Shown here: piece by piece, positions 7,717 to 15,269 of the stretch | How the letters are laid out: each line of letters starts with the position of its first letter | Numbering within the stretch: position 1 is the first letter of the stretch | From: DATJPD01 sp036394195 | GTDB lineage: Bacteria; Pseudomonadota; Alphaproteobacteria; CACIAM-22H2 | Direction: 5' to 3' | Length of the DNA stretch: 36,933 nucleotides | Assembly (NCBI GenBank): GCA_036394195.1 | Contig: DASWFO010000190.1 | Coordinates: 1 to 36,933 of the forward strand | Translations under genes and position numbers: made by a program | The notes under the pieces: model-generated | The model's database searches: none | The model's input: only the letters and a program-made list of their open reading frames with translations | Told to the model about the DNA's origin: nothing

Positions 7717-8691
7717 CTAGCTCCCCTTCAGAAACCTCTCCCACTTCTGGATGAACTTCGCCTGGTCGCGCAGGATTTGCGCCGCCTCTTCGGACGTGGC
7801 CGGCGTCAGGTCGGTGTCGGTCTTGGCCGCCCACGCCGCCGTCTCGGGGTCCTTCATGGCCGCGGCAAGGGCGTCGGCCAGCACGCGCTTGATGCCGGCC
7901 GGCAGTCCCGGCGGGCCGGCGACCAGCCGCTCGAGCGTGATCTGCGCCAGCTCCGGCTGGCCAAGGGCCGCCGCGTCGCTTGCCCCGGGCACCGTGCTCT
8001 TCTCCTCGAACGTGGCGAGGATGCGCAGCGTCTTGCCTGCGGCCATGCGGCGAAGCACCGGCAGTGCGGTGATAACGGCGTCGCCGTCGCCGCGGATCGC
8101 ACCCACGACATAGTCGTTGGACCCCTTGTAGCCGGTGATCATCTGCGCCTTGAGGCCGAGCAGGCTGGCGGCGATCAGGGTCGCGCTGTAGCCGGTCCCC
8201 GCCGGGCCGGTCGAGGTGAACTTGACCGGGCGCGTCTTCGCCAGCGCCTGCAGGTCGGCCAGCGACTTGATCGGCGATGCTTCCCCGACCGCGAGCGCGT
8301 AATGGTCCTGGCTGATGCGGCCGATCCAGCTGAACTTCTCCAGATCGAGGCCAGATGCGCCGCGCTCGCGCTGCACATAGATGCCGGGCACGTTGAAGAT
8401 GGCGATCGCGGCCCCGTCGGGCTTGGTACGGTAGAGCTCTGCGGCGGCGCGCGCTCCGCCGGCGCCGGGCACATTGGTCGGCACCACGTTCACCTTGCGC
8501 GGCAAGGCGCGCTCCAGCGCTGGGGCCAGGGCGCGCACGTAATTGTCGAAGCCGCCGCCGGCGCTATCCGGGATGATGAAGCTGATGTCCTTGTCCGGGT
8601 ACTCGGCGGCGCCCGCCGCTCGCCCGAGCAGCGCTAGCGGCACCGCCGCGGCGGCCGCCCGCATCACATCGCGCCGGCTATGCTTGGGCAC
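7717..8691 (-). CDS. Periplasmic solute-binding protein, Bug/TctC family
   Basis: 324-residue Bug-type receptor of tripartite tricarboxylate transporters. The N-terminus carries a likely twin-arginine signal, SRRDVMR followed by a hydrophobic stretch and GAA at about residue 28. The mature part begins with the family pattern YPDKDISFIIPDSAGGGFDN, followed by VVPTNVPGAGG and GTGYSATL. Bug proteins bind carboxylates and hand them to TctAB. The start codon is GTG at 8691, preceded by a strong GGGGAGGAAG. The gene could supply the receptor missing from the tctAB operon at 3059-5166, although it is separated from it by the regulator and the Rieske gene. It stands alone between inverted A repeats at 7522-7655 and 8726-8860, a cassette-like arrangement. 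Substrate unknown. Confidence 0.88.
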   Translation of the reverse strand: MPKHSRRDVMRAAAAAVPLALLGRAAGAAEYPDKDISFIIPDSAGGGFDNYVRALAPALERALPRKVNVVPTNVPGAGGARAAAELYRTKPDGAAIAIFNVPGIYVQRERGASGLDLEKFSWIGRISQDHYALAVGEASPIKSLADLQALAKTRPVKFTSTGPAGTGYSATLIAASLLGLKAQMITGYKGSNDYVVGAIRGDGDAVITALPVLRRMAAGKTLRILATFEEKSTVPGASDAAALGQPELAQITLERLVAGPPGLPAGIKRVLADALAAAMKDPETAAWAAKTDTDLTPATSEEAAQILRDQAKFIQKWERFLKGS

Positions 8692-8725
8692 GTTTCTTCC
8701 TCCCCATCGTCATCATGAATAAGGA

Positions 8726-8860
8726 GACGCGCTTGCGTCCGCAAGCGCGTCAAGAAGTGGAATGGCTTGGCAGGCTTTGTGTGTGAGTCACCCGCGAGCC
8801 CGGATGGGCGAGCGGCGTCCGAGCATGTGGGGTTGGTGGGGCGGCCACATGCGAGGGCGC
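8726..8860 (+). repeat. Family A structured repeat, copy A2
   Basis: Hairpin 1 has 12-bp arms GACGCGCTTGCG/CGCAAGCGCGTC (8726-8751), followed by AAGAAGTGG at 8752-8760 and GTGAGTCAC at 8783-8791. Hairpin 2 has GCCC/GGGC with loop GGAT (8802-8805) and a GA/GA internal loop. Hairpin 3 has arms 8823-8830/8845-8852 with a 14-nt loop differing at one position from the consensus, GA/GA borders and an outer stem. It ends 8 nt before the stop codon of the converging deacylase gene. Confidence 0.85.
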
Positions 8861-8868
8861 TCTAGAAA

Positions 8869-10566
8869 CTAGGCCGCGAAATTCCGCAGCACCACGCCCG
8901 GCGTCTTTCCGTCGGCGATCATCCCGGCGCGGTCGGCGACGCGCGTGCCGTTGATCCACACGCCGTGCAGGCCGCAGGGCTCGGTGACCAGCCGCGCCGC
9001 TCCCGCCGGCAGGTCATGCACCCGGCGCGGCGGTCCGCGCCCGATCTCGCCCGGGTCGAACAGCATCAGGTCCGCCGCGAGGCCCGGTGCCAGCCGCCCG
9101 CGGTCGGTGATGCCGAAGATCGCCGCCGGCTGGCTGGTCAGCCGCCGAACGGCTTCCGGAATTGAGAGGACGCCCTGGTCGCGCGCCCAGTGCCCGATCA
9201 GCCTGAGCCCGAAGCCGACGTCGCACAGGAACGTGAGGTGGGCGCCGGCGTCGGACAGCGACACATGCGTCTCGGGATCGGTGATCAGCCGCCCGACGCC
9301 GCCGGGATCGGCGTTCAGCAGCTCGGCGGTGAACAAGGTCTCGAGCTTGTCGGCGAGTCCGAAATCCAGGAACCAGTCCAGCGGATGGCGCCGGTCGGCG
9401 GCGGCGAGCTCGGCCACGGACTTGCCTTCGCGGCCGCGCAAGTCCGAGGTTGCGGCCTCGACGACATGCAGCTTGTCCCATTCGCCGTTGAACAGCCGTC
9501 CGCGCCGCCGGTCGATGTCGGCCTTCACCGTCTCGCGGAACCGCTCGTCGCGATAGACCTGGGTCAGCGCCTCGCCATGCGCTTCCATCGCCGGCTTCCA
9601 CGCCGGCAGGCTCTCGAACACGTACGGGCTCTGGAGCGTGAACTCCATGGTCAGCGGGCAGCACGATACCTGGCCGATCAGCCGGCGCCCGCGCGACCGG
9701 GCGGCGCGGATCTCGTCGATGCGCTTGAACACCGCATCGGGGTCGAGCTGGTTGTAGAACAGCGCTGCGATCAGCACCGGCCGGCCGGTCTCGGCGGCGA
9801 GGCTTTCGAGATACGGGATCGAGGTCGTGCTGCCGCGAGTCAGCATGAACAGGCCGCGCCCGCCCTCGGCCATGGCGTGCACCAACGCTCGCTGCTCCCG
9901 CTCGTCGGCCAGGCGCGACGGCATCGGGATGCCGAGCTCGCCGTTATGTGCTTCGCTGGTCGAGGTCGCGAAGCCGACCGCCCCCGCCGCCATGGCGCCG
10001 CGCACCAGGCTTTGCATCGCCTCGATCTCGGCGTCGGTCGCGGCGCGCTTCGCCGCGGCGTCGCCCATCACATAGGTGCGAACGGAGGAATGGCCGATGA
10101 ATGCGGCGACGTTCGGCCCGACGCCGCGCCGCGTCAGCATATCCATGTAATCGGCGAAGCTCTCGAAGCCCCAGTCGATGCCGCTGCGCAGCGCCTCGAT
10201 CGACATCCCCTCGACATGCGTCAGGTTGCGCATGGTGAGGTCGCGGTCGGCCGCGCGGCAGGGCGCGATCGTGAAGCCGCAATTGCCGATGACCACCGTG
10301 GTGACGCCGTGCGCCGGCGACGGATCGGCGTACGGATCCCAGGTGAGCTGCGCGTCGTAATGCGTGTGGCCGTCGATGATGCCCGGCGCCAGCGTCAGAC
10401 CGTCGGCGTCGACGGTCTGACGCGCGGCACCCACGTCGCGTCCGATTGCGGCGATGCGGCCGTCCTTGACCGCGAGCTCGCCGCCCCGGGGCGGCGTGCC
10501 CACCCCGTCGACGAGGATCGCGTTCTTGATGACCAGGTCGTGCATGTCGAGAGGGTAGCGGGGCAT
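8869..10566 (-). CDS. N-acyl-D-amino-acid deacylase-like amidohydrolase
   Basis: 565-residue metal-dependent amidohydrolase of the D-aminoacylase group (COG3653 type). It has an N-terminal beta-sandwich start HDLVIKNAILVDG, the metal-binding APGIIDGHTHYD near residues 60-71 and the cysteine motif GNCGFTIAPC near residues 94-103. Conserved IGHSSVR lies near residue 158, and a late SLSDAGAHLTFL carries the catalytic aspartate. The C-terminal GRLAPGLAADLMLFD is the usual closing strand. Such enzymes hydrolyse N-acylated D-amino acids or related amides in the cytosol. Two starts are possible, ATG at 10566 or ATG at 10545, and neither has a clear Shine-Dalgarno sequence. The latter gives the N-terminus usual in the family. 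The A2 repeat abuts its 3' end. The exact substrate cannot be read. Confidence 0.88.
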   Translation of the reverse strand: MPRYPLDMHDLVIKNAILVDGVGTPPRGGELAVKDGRIAAIGRDVGAARQTVDADGLTLAPGIIDGHTHYDAQLTWDPYADPSPAHGVTTVVIGNCGFTIAPCRAADRDLTMRNLTHVEGMSIEALRSGIDWGFESFADYMDMLTRRGVGPNVAAFIGHSSVRTYVMGDAAAKRAATDAEIEAMQSLVRGAMAAGAVGFATSTSEAHNGELGIPMPSRLADEREQRALVHAMAEGGRGLFMLTRGSTTSIPYLESLAAETGRPVLIAALFYNQLDPDAVFKRIDEIRAARSRGRRLIGQVSCCPLTMEFTLQSPYVFESLPAWKPAMEAHGEALTQVYRDERFRETVKADIDRRRGRLFNGEWDKLHVVEAATSDLRGREGKSVAELAAADRRHPLDWFLDFGLADKLETLFTAELLNADPGGVGRLITDPETHVSLSDAGAHLTFLCDVGFGLRLIGHWARDQGVLSIPEAVRRLTSQPAAIFGITDRGRLAPGLAADLMLFDPGEIGRGPPRRVHDLPAGAARLVTEPCGLHGVWINGTRVADRAGMIADGKTPGVVLRNFAA

Positions 10567-10671
10567 GGGATCATCAGCAAGCGCCAGCCGCGCATCTCTG
10601 CGCGGCTTCGCGCCGGATTCGAGGAGACCGGCTCCATCCGATCACGGAATCGGACATCGAGTTCCGGTTGC

Positions 10672-11337
10672 CTACACGATTTGCCGATATACGGGCGGTG
10701 CCCGCCTTAACTTGCCTGAGGCATTCAGCTCCTCGAGAATATCCAAGCACTGCGCCACGTCATTGAAAGGCAATCTCCGGATGGCGTCGTGCTCGCATTC
10801 CCACCATCGGATTTTTAGCAATCGGTCGATGATCGTCTCCGAAAAGCGATATCTGCGCACCTCGCCTGGGACCCCAGTCACGATCGCGTAAGGCGGAACG
10901 TCCTTCGTGACGACCGCCCCTGCCGCGACAATGGCGCCGTCGCCGACCGTGACTCCGGACTTGATCACCGCGTTGGCTCCGATCCAGACGTCGCTGCCGA
11001 TGATCGTGGGCTGATTTTCCGGGAACGCGTTTCGCGGCAACGTCGGATGGTCCTCCGGGAACGGATGGAAGTGGTCGCGATATTGGAAAAAATGCACGCT
11101 GAGCCAGTCTGTCGGATGCTCGCCGACGCCGATCTGACAACCAACAGCGGAGAGGCAGTAGCGGCCGATAGTGACCTCCTCGCCGATGATCGCGCTGATG
11201 ATATTCGAATAGCCACCGATGCGGCGGGCGAATGCGTAGCCGACGACCTCGACGGGCGCCTCCAGGAAAATTGCGCCGCCGACCGGCCGAAGCTGTCGGA
11301 GGTGAAAGCCCTCCTTTTCGAGCGCGTCTCTATCCAT
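10672..11337 (-). CDS. Hexapeptide-repeat acetyltransferase, CatB/Vat-like
   Basis: 221-residue left-handed beta-helix acyltransferase. Hexapeptide repeats run through IGGYSNIISAIIGEEVTIGR and, after a loop, TIIGSDVWIGANAVIKSGVT and VGDGAIVAAGAVVTKDVPPY. The C-terminal FSETIIDRLLKIRWWE is typical of xenobiotic or sugar O-acetyltransferases such as CatB and VatD. The acceptor is unknown. The start ATG overlaps the stop of the upstream PhyH-like gene (ATGGATAG), so the two are translationally coupled. Base composition is clearly less GC-rich than the flanks, with many A/T-ending codons, which suggests a recently acquired pair. Antibiotic resistance should not be assumed. Confidence 0.85.
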   Translation of the reverse strand: MDRDALEKEGFHLRQLRPVGGAIFLEAPVEVVGYAFARRIGGYSNIISAIIGEEVTIGRYCLSAVGCQIGVGEHPTDWLSVHFFQYRDHFHPFPEDHPTLPRNAFPENQPTIIGSDVWIGANAVIKSGVTVGDGAIVAAGAVVTKDVPPYAIVTGVPGEVRRYRFSETIIDRLLKIRWWECEHDAIRRLPFNDVAQCLDILEELNASGKLRRAPPVYRQIV

Positions 11338-12319
11338 CGGCTAGCAGGCACCGGTTCATGTACAGGCTTTGGGGACCGCTCGGAATCCGGCCGCGCGCGA
11401 GCGCGGACGATCTGGTCGACGGGCGAATGACGGCGGGGTTCCGATAAAGACCATATCGGGCCCAGAACATGAGACGTCGGCCTTCGGTCAGCGGCTCGCC
11501 CTTATGCAGGCCGCTGGTGTCGGCGAAGAAGCCCGTCCCCGCGGGTCCGGTGATCGTCTCGGCGAGGCCCGGGAATATCACCTGGTACAGATCATCTTTG
11601 CCGTATCCCGTCGGCGGGGTGTAGAGGTCGATCACGCTCACGTCCCGGCCGAATTTTTGCGACGCTCGCGGGCCATTTTCCCTAATCGCGCGCTCTATAA
11701 GCTGGGTGCGATGAGACCGGCGGATATAGGTGTGAGCGCCGCTGTTCGGGCCGACATCCGTCAAGAAAACAAACAGCGTGCAAAACCGGTAATCATCGAG
11801 GTCGCGGTGGAACGACTGCGAATAGCTGGCGGTCCCATGACCCGGGAACGACCACCACGCGTGCAGGGAGTACAGGGTCGGCGCGCAGCCCAGATGCTGC
11901 CCGGCGATGTCGATGATGTCCGGCCGGTTCGACAGCTCGAGCAGATACGGTGCAGCAATGACGTCGTCGGGCTCATAGCTGCCGTAATGAAAGCACTCGG
12001 CGTCGCCGCCAAGGCGACGCCGGATCCCGTCGCTCATGTCGGGGACGTGGGCGTTGAAGCAAGGCAAGTCCTCGAAGTAGCTGACGAGTTCCGAGCACTG
12101 CGTCGGCGTGAGCAAAGCGCCCATGCGAATCACGCCTTCGCTCGTGAGTGGGTGCTCGTCTCCTTGGGCATCTGACGTCCGGGGGACGGTCCGGTTCACG
12201 ATCTCCGCAAGACCTTGGCTGATCGCGTACCGGTACTGCGGACCCGTGTGCTCCTGCAGAAAATGCAGGAACCGCAGGTTCATCTGTGCATCCACGCTCG
12301 AAACCGACGCATCAGTCAT
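11330..12319 (-). CDS. PhyH-like Fe(II)/2-oxoglutarate dioxygenase
   Basis: 329-residue protein of the phytanoyl-CoA dioxygenase superfamily. The iron triad appears to be H171-x-D173 (SFHRDLDDYRF) and H272 (DTSGLHKGEPL), with R281/R282 positioned to bind 2-oxoglutarate. Between them, FLTDVGPNSGAHTYIRRSH is typical of PhyH-like natural-product hydroxylases. It overlaps the following acetyltransferase gene by 8 nt, so both proteins probably act on one molecule, for example by hydroxylation then O-acetylation. That order is inferred. The pair is lower in GC than its surroundings. The ATG at 12319 has only a G-run (GGGGG) upstream as a ribosome site. Confidence 0.83.
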   Translation of the reverse strand: MTDASVSSVDAQMNLRFLHFLQEHTGPQYRYAISQGLAEIVNRTVPRTSDAQGDEHPLTSEGVIRMGALLTPTQCSELVSYFEDLPCFNAHVPDMSDGIRRRLGGDAECFHYGSYEPDDVIAAPYLLELSNRPDIIDIAGQHLGCAPTLYSLHAWWSFPGHGTASYSQSFHRDLDDYRFCTLFVFLTDVGPNSGAHTYIRRSHRTQLIERAIRENGPRASQKFGRDVSVIDLYTPPTGYGKDDLYQVIFPGLAETITGPAGTGFFADTSGLHKGEPLTEGRRLMFWARYGLYRNPAVIRPSTRSSALARGRIPSGPQSLYMNRCLLADG

Positions 12320-12408
12320 GACTAGTGCCCCCGATCATTACCCCGCCCGCAATCATACCGGGTGGCCGCATGGCCGGCCACACGGCACAGGCCGAGGGCG
12401 GCAGGTTG

Positions 12409-13368
12409 TTAGTCTTGGAGGAGCCCGAACTCCTGGATCGTCGGCGCCACTTCGGCGACCGTGTCGGCCAGGACCTGCGCCAACTCGGCCGGGGTCGAGG
12501 CGACCGCGATCGAGCCCGCATTCTCGACCAGCGCGCGATAGGCCGGGGCGTCGACGATCGCGGCGACGTGCCGGTTGAGCGTCTCGATGATCGGTGCCGG
12601 CGTGCCGGCGGCGGCGCAGATCCCGAGCCAGCCGAAGCGCACGAACTTGATCCCGCTCTCGATGAGGGTCGGGATTTCCGGCGACGCGCCCAGACGCGTC
12701 GGGCTGGTCGTGGCGATGATCTTCAGCTGCTTCTCCCGGTATTGCGGCATGATCGCCAGCGTCGGCGAGACGTAGAAATGGACGCGCTCGGCGACCAGCT
12801 CCTGCACCACTTGCGGGCCGCCGCGGAACGGCACCTGCACCATGGTGATGCCGGTCAGCTTCTCGAGCTGCCGGGCCAGGATCTCCTGCGCCGAGCCGGT
12901 GCCGACCGTCGCGTAAGTCACCTCGCCCGGATGGGCTTTGGCATAGGTCACGAACGAGCGGAAATCGGTCGCTTGGATGCTGTTGGCCAGCGCCAGCCCG
13001 TAATAGTACTTCGCGATCAGCGAGACCGGCGCCAGGTCCTCGAGCTTGAAGCCAGGATTTTTATAAGCGGCGATGTTGATCGATTCGAAATGGGTGCAGA
13101 GCAGCAGGTTGTAGCCGTCGGGCCGCCGCGACAGCACGTCGCGGGTCGCGATCATTCCCGCCGCCCCCGGCTTGTTCTCGACCACCACGCGCTCGCCGAG
13201 CGCGTCGCCCAGGCGGTCGGCCACGAACCGCGCCGGGATATCGGTCGGCCCGCCGGCCCCGAACCCGATGACCAGGCGGATCGGCTTGCTGGGGTACGCG
13301 TCCTCCGCCTGCGCCGTCGGCGCGGTCAGCGCGATGACTACCGACAACGCGGCGAACCGCACCCCCAC
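12409..13368 (-). CDS. Periplasmic solute-binding protein, Bug/TctC family (second)
   Basis: About 319 residues. The mature start AYPSKPIRLVIGFGAGGPTD is diagnostic of Bug proteins and is followed by VVENKPGAAGMIA, VGTGSAQEILARQLEKLTG and PFRGGPQVVQELV. The signal peptide is short (RFAALSVVIALTAPTAQA). The first codons come out of a family C repeat: GTG at 13368 or GTG at 13362, with the repeat supplying GGAGGG as ribosome site. No ATG is available in a sensible position, so the original start may have been replaced when the repeat arrived. It follows the MetE-like gene on the same strand. A receptor for TctAB-type transport is likely; the ligand is unknown. Confidence 0.85.
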   Translation of the reverse strand: MGVRFAALSVVIALTAPTAQAEDAYPSKPIRLVIGFGAGGPTDIPARFVADRLGDALGERVVVENKPGAAGMIATRDVLSRRPDGYNLLLCTHFESINIAAYKNPGFKLEDLAPVSLIAKYYYGLALANSIQATDFRSFVTYAKAHPGEVTYATVGTGSAQEILARQLEKLTGITMVQVPFRGGPQVVQELVAERVHFYVSPTLAIMPQYREKQLKIIATTSPTRLGASPEIPTLIESGIKFVRFGWLGICAAAGTPAPIIETLNRHVAAIVDAPAYRALVENAGSIAVASTPAELAQVLADTVAEVAPTIQEFGLLQD

Positions 13369-13502
13369 CCCAACCCTCCCCCGTCCAGGGGGAGGGGGCA
13401 GGAGGGACCGCGTTTGTCTTTTCCCTCCCCCCTTGCGGGGGAGGCGCGAGGACGACCAGCGAACGCTCCGGTGGAGCGTTCGCCGTCCGAGCGGGTGGGG
13501 GG
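13361..13502. repeat. Family C palindromic repeat, paired copy (C4)
   Basis: C/G-rich palindromes CCCTCCCCC...GGGGGAGGG at the left and CCCTCCCCCCTTGCGGGGGA further right, plus a perfect hairpin CGAACGCTCC-GGT-GGAGCGTTCG. It fills the whole gap between the MetE-like stop codon (13503) and the binding-protein start. It appears to provide that gene's start codon and ribosome site. Confidence 0.78.
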
Positions 13503-14666
13503 TCACCGCCACAATTCCTTTGTTGCCAGCCGCGCCCCCTCGGCGAGGCTCTTGAATTTCGCCCACACGATCTCCGGCTCGATTTCCGGCGGCTCGCCGG
13601 GGACGAGCGTCGAGGCAAAGCCGCAATCCGTGCCCGCTATGACGTTCTCGCGGCCGACCAGCTTCGCCAGCCGCACGATCCGCTCCGCCACCAGCTCCGG
13701 ATGCTCGACGATCACCGAGGTGTGCGTGATGCAGCCGGGAATGAGCGCCTTGCCGTCCGGCAGCTTGACCTGCTCCCACACCCGCCACTCGTGCTCGTGC
13801 CGCGGGTTGGCCATCTCGAACGAATAGAAATTCGCCCGGATCTTCACCAGCAGGTCGGCGAGGTGCTTCATCTCGAGGTCGCTGGTGCGCGGCCCCATGT
13901 TGATGCCGTAGCAGGTGTGGTGGCGCACGCGCTCCGGCGCGATGTTGCGGAGCGCGTGGTTCAGCGCCTCGATCCGCCGGGCGGCCCATGCGCGCGCGTC
14001 CGCCACGCTCGCCTCGGGCGACAGCATGTAGTGCATGGCCAGACGCGGGTCGTCGATCTGCACCTGGAACCCGGCGGCGACGATCGTCTCGTACTCCTGG
14101 CTGAGCGCCTCGGCGACCGCGAACACATGCTCCTCGTCGGTCTTGTAGAAGCGGTTCTCCATCAGGCCGGCGCAGCTCGACGGCGACACCGACGGCACGA
14201 ACACGTCCGCCGGCGACCTGCCGTCGAGCGCCGCCTTGAGGTTGTCGAGATCGGTCCGCAGGATCGCCTGTCCGACATATTTGATCGGCCCGGTGCACGC
14301 GAAGCGCTGCGGCTGCGTTCCGGAATGGGCGCCGTCCTTGTAGAAGGTCGGAAACGCGCTGTTCTCGCGCGTGCGGCGATGGCCGCTCTTCGCCGCCATC
14401 GGCTCGAGGCCGGCCAGGCGCTCCACCGCGTAGGTCTGGAAGCTCGGCTTCGACTGCTCGCCGTCGCTCACCACATCGAGGCCGAACTCCACCTGGCGGG
14501 CGACGATCTCCGCCACCGCGTCGCGGATCCGCTCGGCCAGCGCCGGTGGGTCATAGGACCGCCCCGACAGTTTGGCGAACATCAGCGCCGACAGGCCGTC
14601 GGACCTGGGCAGGCTTCCGGTGTGGGTGGTGAGGATGCGCCGCTGGCGCTCGTCGAGGCTGGGCAT
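13503..14666 (-). CDS. MetE-like (cobalamin-independent methionine synthase family) methyltransferase
   Basis: 387-residue single-barrel homologue of the catalytic half of MetE. Zinc ligands are recognisable as H250-x-C252 (RHHTCYG), E284 (FYSFEMANPR) and C348 (AGTDCGF). The N-terminal TTHTGSLPR is also typical of the UROD/MetE superfamily. True MetE is about 750 residues, so this is the short, stand-alone type, whose members move methyl or alkyl groups between thiols and various donors. Many sit in catabolic clusters, and some resemble epoxyalkane:coenzyme M transferase. The ATG at 14666 has CGGAGA six bases upstream. The substrate pair is unknown. Next to a Bug receptor it may be part of a degradative pathway rather than methionine synthesis. 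Confidence 0.85.
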   Translation of the reverse strand: MPSLDERQRRILTTHTGSLPRSDGLSALMFAKLSGRSYDPPALAERIRDAVAEIVARQVEFGLDVVSDGEQSKPSFQTYAVERLAGLEPMAAKSGHRRTRENSAFPTFYKDGAHSGTQPQRFACTGPIKYVGQAILRTDLDNLKAALDGRSPADVFVPSVSPSSCAGLMENRFYKTDEEHVFAVAEALSQEYETIVAAGFQVQIDDPRLAMHYMLSPEASVADARAWAARRIEALNHALRNIAPERVRHHTCYGINMGPRTSDLEMKHLADLLVKIRANFYSFEMANPRHEHEWRVWEQVKLPDGKALIPGCITHTSVIVEHPELVAERIVRLAKLVGRENVIAGTDCGFASTLVPGEPPEIEPEIVWAKFKSLAEGARLATKELWR

Positions 14667-14919
14667 GCTGTCTCCGTGAAGGGTCGGTCCGCGAAGCTTA
14701 ATGAGATTTGCGCCCGCCCGGTACCACTCTCCGTCCCACTGAGCGTCGGCGGATTCGTCATGGCGTGATGCGGTTTCACGGTCCGCAGGCGCTCGCGCCG
14801 AATAATTTCCGGGCCCCTCTTGATCCTCCTCTTGCGGGTTTTAACTGTTCGCGCAACTCGCTGTCGCCCGCGTCGAGCGCCGCTGGGCGTCATTTTATGC
14901 AACGGATGGAGATCGAGCC

Positions 14920-15234
14920 ATGAAGTTCAGGCCGCTGCACGACCGCGTCGCGGTCAAGCGCATTGAAGAAGAGGAAAAGACGCGCGGAGGCATCATCATT
15001 CCGGACACCGCGAAGGAGAAGCCGCAGCAAGGCCAGGTCCTCGCCGCCGGCCCGGGTGGGCGCGATGAAACCGGCAAGCTGGTTCCCCTCGACGTCAAGG
15101 AAGGCGACCGCGTCCTGTTCGGCAAGTGGTCCGGCACCGAGGTCGTGATCGACGGCGACGAGCTCTTGATCATGAAGGAGTCGGACATCCTCGGGATCCT
15201 GGAAGGCGGCGCCGCCAAGCGCAAAACCGCCTGA
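14920..15234 (+). CDS. groES: Co-chaperonin GroES
   Basis: 104-residue 10-kDa chaperonin that caps the GroEL ring. It begins with the family signature FRPLHDRVAVKRIEEEEKTR, contains the mobile-loop region GGIIIPDTAKEKPQQG at about residues 23-38, and continues with GDRVLFGKWSGTEV. The ATG at 14920 is preceded by GGAGAT. groEL begins 35 nt after its stop, forming the classical bicistronic operon. I looked upstream for a CIRCE (HrcA) inverted repeat and see none. A heat-shock sigma promoter could not be assigned with confidence. The acidic/basic insert and the unusual C-terminus (GGAAKRKTA) suggest one of several paralogues, as rhizobia often carry. Confidence 0.97.
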   Translation: MKFRPLHDRVAVKRIEEEEKTRGGIIIPDTAKEKPQQGQVLAAGPGGRDETGKLVPLDVKEGDRVLFGKWSGTEVVIDGDELLIMKESDILGILEGGAAKRKTA

Positions 15235-15269
15235 CTGCCCGGAGCCACACCAGACAGGAGATTTGAACC

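Noticed and set aside
7522..8860. Insertion sequence with transposase around the Bug gene
   Set aside because: The only gene between the inverted A repeats is the binding-protein gene; no transposase or recombinase is encoded anywhere in the window.
10672..11337. Chloramphenicol or streptogramin resistance gene
   Set aside because: The fold resembles CatB/Vat enzymes, but many members act on sugars or metabolites, and coupling to a PhyH oxygenase argues for a biosynthetic tailoring role.
14769..14919. CIRCE or heat-shock sigma promoter before groES
   Set aside because: I looked for the TTAGCACTC-N9-GAGTGCTAA repeat and found none. CTTG words exist near 14820 and 14831 but no convincing matching -10 box.
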